A DNA stretch of 64,000 nucleotides from Chrysophaeum taylorii (Eukaryota > Sar > Pelagophyceae > Pelagomonadales > Pelagomonadaceae), in the NCBI GenBank assembly GCA_029834535.1, contig JAQMWT010000377.1, positions 1 through 64,000 on the forward strand, read 5' to 3'. A program made the position numbers and the translations under genes. The notes beneath the pieces are model-generated. The model did not search any database. It was given only the letters and a program-made list of their open reading frames with translations, and was not told where the DNA came from. Positions 11,997-21,365 of the stretch are shown one piece after another (the stretch's first letter is position 1; each line of letters starts with the position of its first letter).

Positions 11997-13594
11997 ATGG
12001 CAGGCCCGACAAGTAGTAGTAGTCTTGTGTCGGGTGGTGGTGCGGACGTGGAAAGTCGCATCGTGCCGCGCGTCATGAGCATGACGGCGATGCCCAGGAC
12101 ATCATCTGACGGGCGGAAGCGGCGTAGCCGGCGGAGCGATCCGTTCCCCGGTCCGGTCGAGGAGCTGTTGATCTGCGCCGCGCCGCGCATGACCCATAGT
12201 TACTGCGCGCTCCACCACGACCTCCTGCCGCATCACCACGGCGACGAGTTTCGGCGCGTGACGTCGGCGCCGGGCGGGCTCCAACTGATCGAGGAGGACG
12301 AGGTGGGTTCCGTCGAGATCTTGCGCGAGATCGGAGAGACGGAGGAGGAGGGCAACCGTCGGCGGAGTAGCCCGACGCGCGCGTGGGGCGAGGTAAGGTC
12401 GGTCGTCGAGCTTTCGCGGCTCGCGAGAGAGTCGGCCCGACGGCGGCGACGACGGCTGCTGACCCTCTCTTTGGTCGCGGTGGTCTTTTTCGGGTGCGCG
12501 GCCGTCGTCCCGACGGAGCTCGCCGTGGATCGCGACCGCGGCGCGATGCGACTCGTCACGATATTCAACTACGTCCTCGTCGCGATAGAGTCGTGGATCG
12601 ACAAGGGCTACGAGGGACTCGTCGCCGACCGCAAGATCCCCATGGGAAACCACGTTCTCACGCTCGCTCTCGGCCTCGTCTACAACATCGCGCAGAATGG
12701 AGCCATTGCTATCGGATTTCCCATGGCCTTGGTTCTTATCCTCAAGAATTCGCAGCTTTTGTTCCAGATGGCCGCCAACTCTTTTTTTGTGGGCGAACGC
12801 TATCTCCTAGTCCACGAGCTCGCCGCCGCAGTCCTTGTTTCCGGGGTTCTTGTCGTCGTCGTCGCCACCACCACCACCTCCGGCGTCTTCGAGACGGTCG
12901 CCGGTACCTACGAGCATACCGCGCGCCCCGAGGACCCCGCCCTCGCCGAGCGCCGTCGCGTAATGCTCGGCGGCGTCGCTCTCATGCTCGTCGCCAACGT
13001 CGCGCGGGCCGCCTCCAACGTCGCCACGCAGAGAGCGTTCGCGCGCTGCGGCAATTTTTTCGTCGAAAAACTATTTTACGAGCACGCACTTGGCCTCCCC
13101 TTTTTGATTGGCTACCGGCCCCGCGACCTCGTCGCCCAGGCCCGACGCTGGTCGCTCCAACGCGAACCCCTCGTCGTCGCCCGCGTGCCAATTCAAATCC
13201 CTGCTCTCTGGATCCTCGTGGCTCTCCAAGCCTACGCCACCTTCGAGTGCACCCGCGCCTCCGCCCGGGTTGTCGGTCTCTCCAGCGCCGTCACCCTCGC
13301 CCTGGCCCTCGCCGTGCAGCGCTTCCTCTCGATCGTATTCTCCGCGGCCGTCCTCAACGCTCCCCCGTACGCCACTTCCCTTCTTTTTTGGGGCCCACTC
13401 TTCCTTCACAGGTACCCGCCTCTCTCGATGTGGCTCGGCGCGCTCCTCGTCGTCGCCGGCGCCGTTTCCTACGTTCTCGTGCGTCTCTCTTTTTTTCACC
13501 CAACCTTGACCTGCCTCCTCTTTAGGCGCCGAAGCCGATCCGACGCACGATCACCTCCTCTTCCAAGGACCCCGCTTCTTTTTGTTGCATATAA
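11997..13594 (+). CDS. SLC35B4-like nucleotide-sugar transporter (3 exons)
   Basis: Most like the UDP-xylose/UDP-GlcNAc transporter SLC35B4/Yea4 of the Golgi or ER. Proposed exons are 11,997-13,366, 13,412-13,478 and 13,526-13,594 (501 codons), with introns of 45 and 47 bp. The first intron is a multiple of three and would otherwise read through. Family marks include the pair of helices around GFPMALVLILKNSQLLFQM, FVEKLFYEHALGLPF (KEALFYNHALPLPGF in the family), PALWILVALQAYATFECTRA and the last helix in YPPLSMWLGALLVVAG. Removing the first intron restores the family spacing between NAPP and the final helix. About 140 N-terminal residues, Arg/Ser-rich, are extra compared with the family. I expect about ten membrane helices. 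Confidence 0.75.
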
Positions 13595-14812
13595 TAAATA
13601 CCCTTGTTTGGCGGCGACGTTTGGATCTGCCGCATCCAGAGCGGTGCGCTGCAGTGCACTTTCTACAAGAGAAGATCGCCATCCCCGCATCGTCGTCAAC
13701 GTCCTTTTTTCGGGGGAACTTCTCTAGTAGTAAGGGTCGGATAAGAAAGTTCGTACGAGCCGTTAACTATGTTTCAGTTTGTACTAAGACATACTCAACG
13801 GATCGCTGAGCTATGTTCATTTGTACTCAAGCAGTATGTGCCGCCACGCCGCGAGATCGTCGCGATGGAACTAGTCCCCATAGTGAAGTCGGCATCCTTT
13901 CGTCCCCTCACGCAAAAAAAGGAAAAAGCCCACGCGTTGTAGGACCCGTCGTTGCGGCGCGGGCTAGTCTCGTTTTCTTATCCGACCAGACTCTACATGT
14001 TTGCGCGTAAGGATTGTTAGTTAGCTACTTGTACTAGTAGTACTACTACTGAGGTTTTTTTTTCTTGGCGGGTGGTAAGGATTGTTGATTAGGTACAGGG
14101 GGGTCGTACGTCGCTTGAGCGCCCTAGTGACGCCTTCCTCCCTTCCTTCCTTCCTTTCTTTCTGGGAGTGTTCCTCAACACCGACACACTTGAAAACCTC
14201 TTGGTGCGTCTCCTCGTCGGTCTCCTCGAGTTGGTTGGTTGGCTGGTTTTTCAAGGAGCCACCGGAGATGCGGTGCGAAACAGATAGGGGTGCAATGAGA
14301 AGGAGGACTGTCCTGTCCGGATGCGCGACGACGATGTCCAGCTCATCATCATCATCAACAACATCGGATGTGGTGGTGGGCGGCAGCGTTATATCTGGTG
14401 CATCAGAAAAAATCTCTCTCTCCAGGGCCTCGTGACGTAATAAAACCATCGTGTCGCAAAAAACTCAAAATCTTCGGCCTTCGGCCAACCCTAGAAGCGT
14501 TCGGCACCGAGCATCCCTCCCGTCGGTCCCATCGTACCAGCACCTTGGTCGTACTCGCCCTGGGTGTCTGTCCCCGAGCAAGAAACGCGACGCGGCCATG
14601 TGGAAATCGGTTTTGACACGGCTGTTTATTTATTGTGAGCGACGACGAAGCCCTCATTCGGCGGCTCGTTTTGGCGCGCAGCGTCGCCCCCAGAGGCCTG
14701 TATAGAGCTTCACGCACATTAAGTGCTCGGCACATACCACCGAGGGCCTGGGCGGCGGCGCGCCCTATAGAGACTTGTACTTTGGTTGCTGTTTGTGCAT
14801 TCAGTGCCGACG
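13595..14812. other. Gene-poor stretch
   Basis: No convincing gene. It contains the MITE-like element listed separately and a CT/TC-rich tract near 14,135-14,163. A 142-codon minus-strand open frame (14,021-14,449) has an acidic centre but no recognised domain. I do not call it a gene, though it could be one. Confidence 0.45.
13728..13995. mobile_element. MITE-like element with 14-bp perfect inverted ends
   Basis: The sequence GGTCGGATAAGAAA at 13,735-13,748 recurs exactly as its reverse complement at 13,974-13,987. Weaker pairing extends a few bases outward on both sides. The roughly 250-bp interior has no open frame of note. This is the shape of a non-autonomous DNA transposon. Target-site duplications are not clear. 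Confidence 0.45.
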
Positions 14813-15556
14813 ATGCAGTGGAAGTTTCGTCTTCGCGTCGACGACGACCTAGTTGTTGCTGCAGTCCTTCAAACGCCCACCGGCCGACGCGCCTGGTCCG
14901 ATAGCCTTTTGAAAGAGATTCTCGAGCAACGCGGGGGTGCTAGAGTCACCGAACTCTCGCACAATCGATCCTCGGCATTAACCACAAACAGAGCAAGCCC
15001 GAGATCCTACAACATTAAAACCGCGCTCGCATTCAAAGCTTCCGGCCGACGCTCGACGCCTTTTAAACCTTCATCGAAAAAAAAATCACCGACGTCATCG
15101 CCGCCTTTGAGAGAGGCGAGGTCGACGATCGCGCGCGCGTCGACAAGGTTGCTGTTGGGCTCTTCTCCATCAAGAGTTTCGAGCAGCGCCTCGCCAGTGC
15201 AGAGTGGCCCAAGGACGACGCCACCAAGGTACTCGAGGCGCAGGAGAAGAAGGACGAGATCGCGCGCGCGCTGGAAGAGCTGAAGCAACACACCTACGAC
15301 TCGCTTCGCAAAGCTCACAACCATAGAACCGTTCACGTACCTCTCCCGGATAAGCTTTAAAAGCCGCAGCAAGCTCACGTTGATTGTCCAACGTTTTGGC
15401 GCGCTGTGCGACAGCCTCACGCTCGGCCCGCCACCGGCCGAGGATTCCATCATGGCTCTGACCACACCGCGTCCGAAAAAATCGTCCACCGTTACCGTAG
15501 TAACCGTCGGCCCCGACGCATCAACCAACTTCTTCGCGTTTGGTATATGTACGTAA
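14813..15556 (+). pseudogene. Probable decayed gene of unknown function
   Basis: Starting at an ATG (MQWKFRLRVDDDLVVAA), coding-like plus-strand sequence continues in successive frames. A middle part reads as a charged helical segment (KKITDVIAAFERGEVDD, then LEAQEKKDEIARALEEL). An end part reads SKLTLIVQRFGALC up to a stop at 15,554-15,556. The frame changes and an internal stop suggest a broken gene, although missed short introns could explain some of it. I recognise no family. It sits just upstream of the lone Helitron-like repeat copy. Confidence 0.35.
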
Positions 15557-15574
15557 TACATTATGTGAGGTAGT

Positions 15575-15697
15575 ATTAGTAAGGGTAAGACTCAATAAAC
15601 TTGCCTTTTTCCCAACAAGCGCCAGAAGTTTAGTATGTATCTTAGACGTCGTGTGACGTGTTCCTGATAAGGGTAAGGCTCAATAAACCTGCCCATT
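15575..15697 (+). repeat. Pair of ~28-bp direct repeats, 90 bp apart
   Basis: The motif TAAGGGTAAGACTCAATAAAC near 15,579 recurs as TAAGGGTAAGGCTCAATAAAC near 15,669, each followed by a T/CTGCC stretch. It lies directly before the lone 1-kb repeat copy, whose own leader also contains GGGTAAGGATCAGG. Confidence 0.6.
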
Positions 15698-15706
15698 TGT
15701 AATAAG

Positions 15707-16711
15707 TCCTAACTTCTAATCGACAGATGTTTGTCTGTTTGTCCCTCGATTTAGGGTAAGGATCAGGTAGGCGCGAGAGTAAGGATCAGGTAGGCGCGAG
15801 AGCCAGACAGTGATCCTCCAAGCCGTCTACGGCGACCTCGCAGACTATTTCCACGACCCGCGGCGGCTCTTTCAGCGCGCCATTCTCACGCCCCGTCGAA
15901 ACGATGTTGTCGATGCTGACAACGCGCGCATGACCGCGGCCTTTTTTCCCCGGAGACGAGGCGTCGGAGTTCTTTTCGGCTGACTAGGCTGGGTCGGAAG
16001 ACGACGCCTCGCTCTTTACAGTCGAGTTTTCAACTCCCTGACAACCAACGGCATGCTGACTTTGATCGCGAGCTTAAAGTCTTCGCAACCTCGACCCGTC
16101 GCACGGCCACTGCAACGGTACCAGATACATGATCGATCGTGTCGTTGTCACCGAGGCTCCTCCAACCTGTATCCCTTAAGGCCCGCCTACGCCAAACGAT
16201 CAACAAGAGCCAGGGCCAGACGCCCCGCGAGGTCGGCGTCCTCTTGCCCAAGCCCGTCTTCTGCCACGTCCAGCTCTACGTGGCTCTCTGTCGATCGGCA
16301 ACCCCGAGGATTTGCTCTTCTGGGTCGACGACTCCACCCTACCCCACACGTGCTGCGCAATACCGATAAGCCCCCTCACGGCGTCTACACGCGCACTGTA
16401 GGTGAACTTACTGGGACCAGGTGAACTTACTGGGGTTAGAGATTGGGACTAGGTGAGCTGAGTGCCCAGGTGAACTAACTGGGACCAGGTGAACATACTG
16501 GGGCTTTTAGAGTAAAGGGTATTTAGAGTAAACTCAAAGGTTGGCGGCGCGTGCGGATCAAAGCAGCTTAGATTGGCGGAGGCGAGAGCGACGAGCTCAA
16601 AGGAGTTGGTGTGAGCTAGGTGAACTTACTGACCAGGTGAACTTAACAGAAACAGGTGAACTTACTGGGGTTAGAGATTGGGACTAGGTGAACTTACTGG
16701 CCTGCACTTGT
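15707..16711 (+). mobile_element. Lone copy of the 1-kb Helitron/PIF1-helicase-bearing repeat
   Basis: This copy matches the five-unit array at 45.9-51.0 kb almost throughout. It opens with the boundary motif TCCTAACTTCTAATCGACAG and then the leader GTAAGGATCAGGTAGGCGCG, present twice. Next come two stretches that translate to parts of a PIF1/Helitron-type helicase: RAILTPRRNDVVDADNARM, and later TINKSQGQTPREVGVLLPK with VQLYVALCRS, the motif V-VI region. The 3' third holds several copies of AGGTGAACTTACTGG. No intact helicase frame remains. Canonical Helitron 3' CTRR-plus-hairpin ends were not evident, so the family assignment rests on the helicase fragments. Confidence 0.6.
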
Positions 16712-16842
16712 CCCCCCTAAAAAGAAGAAGAAGAAGAAGAAGTCTTTTCACCTTCTTGAAAGGCTCAAGTAGCAGGTTCCGACGACACGTCGATTATTGT
16801 ATTGCCCAAATAAATCGCCACAGGGGGTGCTAAAAAATTCAC

Positions 16843-16843
16843 C

Positions 16844-16873
<30 letters not shown>
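16843..16873 (+). repeat. (CAG)n microsatellite in the 5' leader of the next gene
   Basis: About ten CAG repeats lie just upstream of the ATG at 16,888. An (AAG)n tract lies at about 16,721-16,742. Confidence 0.85.
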
Positions 16874-16876
<3 letters not shown>

Positions 16877-16887
16877 TCTGAGGGAAG

Positions 16888-19230
16888 ATGCCCTGTTCCT
16901 GGAGCGCGGTGTTGTTGTGTGTCGCGGGCGGCGCTTGGGCCGCCGAGGAGTGCTTCCCCGGGACGTATTCGTTCACGGCGGGAAGTAGTTGCAAATGGTG
17001 CCCGAGGCACGCGACGTGCCCCGGGGGCAAGGCGGTCCTCGCGGCGCGCGGGTATTGGAGGGGCGCGGCGGACAGTTCGAAGATTGTGCAGTGTCCGTTT
17101 TATCGGTACTGCGCGCCCCACGACCTCCTGAACACGACGTCACCCGACGCCCAGTGTCGGTCGGGGCACGTAGGTCCAGCTTGCGCGACGTGCGCGAAAG
17201 AAGACCGTCTGGACCCGTTCACCGGCAAGTGCTTTCGGTGTACGCGCGCCAAGAGGCAGCGAACGATTGGCATCTTGACGTTTGGCGCGGGAATGCTGGC
17301 CGTGGTGGTTATTGTGGTGTTTCTCGTGCGGTGGTGGTGCGTTCGCGTCGATCTGATCGTCGGTCGGCACGAGAAAGTGACGCCCGTCTTAAAGCTGCTC
17401 CTGGTGTTCGCGCAGACGACGGCGTTCCTCGGCCGATCAATTCCAGGGGCGCGGACCCCGCCGGCCCTCGCGCGGTACCAGCTCGGGGCAGCGATGACTT
17501 TTGGCGTCGACGTCGCCACCGTGTTTAGACGGAGTTGTCTCGGCGGCGACCTCGACTACCTCGACGCGATGCTCGTGACGACGCTCGGACCGTTGCTCGC
17601 TGGGGTCGTCGTCATCTCGCTCGTCGCCCTCGTCTCGTGTTGCCAGCTAGCGACGAAAAGCAAGCGCCGAAAGCTCCGGAGTCACGCCACCTTCGTGCTT
17701 CTCGTCGTCAGCTACGTCGCGTTGTCGACGGTGTCGCGTTCCGTCGCGCGGACCTTTCAGTGCGACCGCGCCTTCAAAGACGGCCCGTACGACGACGAAT
17801 ACCTCGTCGCCGACTACGCGATCTCCTGCACGACGCGCCGGTACCGACTTTATCGCCTCTACGCGTCCATGATGGTCGCGGTCTACTCGCTCGGCATCCC
17901 CTTACTCTTCCTCGTCCAGCTCCTTTCGGTCAAGCGCAGGATAGCCCCAAAGAGCGTCCGGGCGCTCGCGCGCGCGGTTCTTTCGGCACCCGCGCCGGGC
18001 GGCGGTGCTGACGATAATAATAAGTCGAGGTGGCACTCGTCCTCGTCCTCGCCGAGCGACGAGAAGGCCCAGCGTTTGAGAGACCTCTCCGCGCTCGCGG
18101 CGCGATTCATGGCCGAGGACGACCTCCACAAAAAGACGGGAAAGGTGCAGTCGTCCGACGCGGTCGGTTTCGGTTGCCCCCCCCATTTTGAAAACAAAAT
18201 TCCGGAGGATGGCGACGGCGACCCGACGACCCTGCGCGGCGTCTCGCTCACCGTATGCTCGGAACACGACGGCGGCGTCGTCCATAACGCCCCGACCGTC
18301 GTTCTCGACGCTCTCGGCGACCAGCTCGTCGTCGCGAGCCGGGAACTCGACGAGTCGTGCCGGCCCTTCAGATTCTTGTTCCGCGAGTACCACCGCGACT
18401 TTTGGTGGTTCGAGGTCCTCGAGTGCTCGCGCCGCCTCTCGCTCGCCTGCGTCCTGCCCCTTCCCGGCGTCGACGCCGTCTCCTTCGCGAACCCGATTCT
18501 CGCGACAGTCCTGGTCCTCTCCTACGCCGCCCTCTACGCGCATCTCAAGCCCTTCGTCAGCCACGTCTTGGATTCCTTTTCCACAACGCTCCAGATAATT
18601 CTCTTCATCAACGTCTTCTGTCTCCTCGTCGTCAGCGTCGACCAGAACGCGGACGATCGTGAGTTCGAGCTCGGGATCAAAGCGAAACACTTTGGAAACT
18701 TTTTGGTCTTCGTCAACTGCAGCGCTATCGTCTGGGCGCTGCTCGCGATCGTCGTCGAGACCGAGGCCGACATATACTGCTCGCGAAGGCTCGGCACTAT
18801 TGCGGCTGCGTCTCTGAAATATTTCGGCACTAGAAACCGTTACTACGACGACGACGACGACGGCGGCGGCGGCCGTATGGAGGCTTCTTGCCGTCGATCG
18901 CGCCGGTCGTCGTTGCAACAGCTCGGAGAGGTCTGGACCTACCGGGACAACGTCTCCCTCGAGGGAGGCGTCATCCACCCGACGGGCGACTACGACGAGG
19001 CCGAGGATCTTGACATGGGCGACAACTACTACGACCTCATCGGCGAGCAAGTCGTCATCGCGGGCCTCGAGACCAGACCCGACATGAATGGCCGCACGGG
19101 CTACGTCGAGGATTTCAACATATACACTGGCCGCTTCAAGGTCGTATGCGGCTCCAACGCCTACCTCCTCAAGCCCCAGAACATCCAGCAAGAAGACTTC
19201 CACCACAGCTTCGACTACGATTCGGAATGA
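16888..19230 (+). CDS. Cys-rich, multipass membrane protein of unknown function
   Basis: 780 codons. It has a clear signal peptide (MPCSWSAVLLCVAGGAWA), then an extracellular Cys-rich stretch with CxxC pairs (CKWCPRHATCPGG, CATC, CFRC) like the ephrin-receptor-like/EGF-type modules of protist surface proteins. About eight hydrophobic helices follow, starting at about residue 130, with a long charged cytoplasmic loop in the middle. Near the end is a short module reading IGEQVVIAGLETRPDMNGR...GRFKV...LKPQNI. This small SH3-like 'MNGRxG...LKPxN' motif is seen in many algal and protist proteins. A polycystin/TRP-like receptor is a possible analogue, but I cannot assign a family. An Asp tract lies near residue 655. 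Confidence 0.75.
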   Translation: MPCSWSAVLLCVAGGAWAAEECFPGTYSFTAGSSCKWCPRHATCPGGKAVLAARGYWRGAADSSKIVQCPFYRYCAPHDLLNTTSPDAQCRSGHVGPACATCAKEDRLDPFTGKCFRCTRAKRQRTIGILTFGAGMLAVVVIVVFLVRWWCVRVDLIVGRHEKVTPVLKLLLVFAQTTAFLGRSIPGARTPPALARYQLGAAMTFGVDVATVFRRSCLGGDLDYLDAMLVTTLGPLLAGVVVISLVALVSCCQLATKSKRRKLRSHATFVLLVVSYVALSTVSRSVARTFQCDRAFKDGPYDDEYLVADYAISCTTRRYRLYRLYASMMVAVYSLGIPLLFLVQLLSVKRRIAPKSVRALARAVLSAPAPGGGADDNNKSRWHSSSSSPSDEKAQRLRDLSALAARFMAEDDLHKKTGKVQSSDAVGFGCPPHFENKIPEDGDGDPTTLRGVSLTVCSEHDGGVVHNAPTVVLDALGDQLVVASRELDESCRPFRFLFREYHRDFWWFEVLECSRRLSLACVLPLPGVDAVSFANPILATVLVLSYAALYAHLKPFVSHVLDSFSTTLQIILFINVFCLLVVSVDQNADDREFELGIKAKHFGNFLVFVNCSAIVWALLAIVVETEADIYCSRRLGTIAAASLKYFGTRNRYYDDDDDGGGGRMEASCRRSRRSSLQQLGEVWTYRDNVSLEGGVIHPTGDYDEAEDLDMGDNYYDLIGEQVVIAGLETRPDMNGRTGYVEDFNIYTGRFKVVCGSNAYLLKPQNIQQEDFHHSFDYDSE

Positions 19231-19245
19231 AACGAACAACAAGAA

Positions 19246-19283
<38 letters not shown>

Positions 19284-19873
19284 AAGTGTTTTGTTTTTAG
19301 TTACAGCCCCGTCGCGTCGAATACTAGCTAGTAGCACTTTTTTCCTTCACCCGTGACCACCAACACCTCCATCACGTCGTCGGACCTCGACGAATAGACG
19401 AGCGAAGGGATGCCCTCACCCACTCACTCACTCACTCACTCACCCACTCGCCTTACAGCGGCGTTATATTTTCAGCTGAATGAAGAACTGTTTTTTTGTT
19501 TGGCTGTTGCTGTTCGGGTGGAGAAGGACTACCCCTCCTATTCGTCTTCTCGGGATATATAAGGGGGGCGGATGTCTCGTTTGTCGTCGTTTGCCGCACC
19601 GGGGGGTGCGTGATCGCGCGGAGAGGCAGGTGTAGGAAGAGAGCGCTTTGAGGAGGGAAGGGGCGCGTAATATAAAGTAATGAGATGAGTGAGCGGGCCC
19701 TCTAGGACGGACGGACGGACGGACGGACGGACGGAGAGGGGTGACCTGCAGGGCCGAGACGCCGGGCTCGGGAGATTCTTTTAGCGAGCGAACGAGAGAA
19801 GAGTCATTCACCACTCGTGATTCACCCATCCATCCATCCATCACGAGAAAGCGGAGGTCGGTCAGTCAGTCAG
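19231..19873. other. Convergent 3' intergenic region rich in microsatellites
   Basis: Two genes end facing each other here. The gap holds a (GGC)n run at 19,241-19,281, an (ACTC)n run at about 19,422-19,444, a (GGAC)n run at about 19,707-19,736, a (CATC)n run near 19,825-19,839 and a (GTCA)n run touching the stop of the minus-strand gene. No gene is supported. Confidence 0.7.
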
Positions 19874-21169
19874 TCAGACGACGGCGGTGTTTGCGTCGGT
19901 CCAGTCCGGAACGGGCGGGGGTTCCCCTTGGTCGGGGGGTGGCTGGTCGAGGACGAGGACGGGGGCGGGAGGGGGGTCGTCGGCGAGGGGCGCGGGCGCG
20001 GGGGCGCGCTTGGCTAGGGACTTGCCGACGTGAGATTTCGGTTTGGCGCGCACCGGCTTGACCTGTCCCTCGCGAACGCAGGGCGCCACGTAGGTGTGGG
20101 ACTTGTGGCACTTTGGGTTGGCGCACTTTGGGCAGAAGGGTTCGCGCGAGCCGCGAGGTCGTTTGGTAGTCTTTTTCTTTTCGTTAACGGCGGGCGGCTC
20201 GACGCGGACCGGTTCGCCGAGCGAGGCCTCGAAGGAAGCGGCCGCGGCGTCTTCTCCCCGAGGGTCGTCGAGTTTCTGGCGCTTGGGGGAGGGTGGTTCC
20301 TCGACGGGGGGGGGGATGGCGTTGACGACGGTCTCGGGGGCGGTATCGTCGCGCGGCGGCTTGGAGGACTCGAGGTGCGCGAGCTTTTCCGGGTCAAATT
20401 TGTCTTCAAAGGCGTCGTCCTTCATGTTGAAGATGGTCGAGAGGGCGTAGCGGTCGCGGTGGACGGGAGCGAGCGCGGCGACGCGCGCGAGGCGTCCGTG
20501 CTTCTTGCGGCCGTAGAGCAACAAGTTGCCGAGCGCGGTCGACCTTCGACGCGAAAACAAGTCCAGCTCCTGCTGCCATCGCGGGACCAACGCCGCGTGG
20601 TCGCGGAGCGACTTCCAGTTGGCGGCCAGGGTCTTGGCCGACTGCTTGAGGAGGATGGGCCGAGACGACAACAGGTATCCGACGTCGACTTCGCTCGGGA
20701 CCAGAGACTTGAGCTGTCCAACCGTCGACGCGAGCGCCTCGGGCGAATGGTTCACCAGACTCGGCTGCGCGCGCACGATCTTCGCGAGCTCCTCGGTACC
20801 CATCGGCAGCAATTCGCGGAGCTTCTCGAGCCGGTCTCCCAGGGTCTTCGGGTCTGCCCGCACCAGCCGCGGATGACGTTTCACCATCAAAGGCACGTCT
20901 TCGACCCACTCGGGCAACACTTGCTTGAGCCGTTCGATCGCCTCGGAGTGACCCCGCAACTCGTCCTCCTTCAGCTCCTCCTTATCCTCCTCTTCTTCCT
21001 CCTCCTCGTCCTCGAGCGAATCCGGCGGCGCCACCGGCGTCACCGTCGGAGACATCGCCGCGTCTTCTTCCTCCACCAGACCCTTCTCCAGGCTCGCCGC
21101 CGCTCTCGAGACGGCCTGCGAGATGGACTCGTGGCCCATGTCGGCGGGCGTCCATTCCAGGTCGCCCAT
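19874..21169 (-). CDS. mTERF-like helical-repeat protein with C-terminal Cys motif
   Basis: 431 codons. After an acidic N-terminal tract (Glu/Asp/Lys-rich, about residues 54-75) come helical repeats of the mTERF type: LEKLRELLPMGTEELAKIV...QPSLV, LKSLVPSEVDVGYLLSSRP and similar, with the L...P spacing typical of mitochondrial/plastid transcription-termination-factor repeats. A C-terminal region is Pro/Lys-rich and holds CPKCANPKCHKSH, a plausible zinc-binding knot. mTERF proteins bind organelle nucleic acid, but no obvious transit peptide is present here and the basic linker (SPKRQKLDD) could be nuclear. Function is therefore open. Its start is divergent from the transporter at 21,366. Confidence 0.6.
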   Translation of the reverse strand: MGDLEWTPADMGHESISQAVSRAAASLEKGLVEEEDAAMSPTVTPVAPPDSLEDEEEEEEEDKEELKEDELRGHSEAIERLKQVLPEWVEDVPLMVKRHPRLVRADPKTLGDRLEKLRELLPMGTEELAKIVRAQPSLVNHSPEALASTVGQLKSLVPSEVDVGYLLSSRPILLKQSAKTLAANWKSLRDHAALVPRWQQELDLFSRRRSTALGNLLLYGRKKHGRLARVAALAPVHRDRYALSTIFNMKDDAFEDKFDPEKLAHLESSKPPRDDTAPETVVNAIPPPVEEPPSPKRQKLDDPRGEDAAAASFEASLGEPVRVEPPAVNEKKKTTKRPRGSREPFCPKCANPKCHKSHTYVAPCVREGQVKPVRAKPKSHVGKSLAKRAPAPAPLADDPPPAPVLVLDQPPPDQGEPPPVPDWTDANTAVV

Positions 21170-21365
21170 CGACCAGACCTCTCTTATTTATTTATTTCTT
21201 TCTGCGCCACCCACCAAAAGATCAACCGTCCACCATCATCGCTCCCCCGCCGCAGGTTGTGTCCCAATGCTTTTGTGCTAATAACTCATGAATGAGAGGG
21301 TTAGGGGTTTTGTTCTGGCTCTCATTTTTGATTGGAGACAGAGAAAGAAAGAAAGAAATAAATAT

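Noticed and set aside
14021-14449. 142-codon minus-strand frame as a gene
   Set aside because: It ends in simple repeats and has no recognisable domain or conserved feature. Left unannotated, with the possibility noted in the region entry.
17902-19242. 446-codon minus-strand open frame
   Set aside because: Antisense to the Cys-rich membrane protein. Composition is Asp/Glu/Val-rich, as expected from reversed GC-rich codons.
20030-21295. 421-codon plus-strand open frame
   Set aside because: Antisense to the mTERF-like gene and Arg/Leu-rich without motifs. The minus-strand frame has recognisable repeats and a Cys knot.
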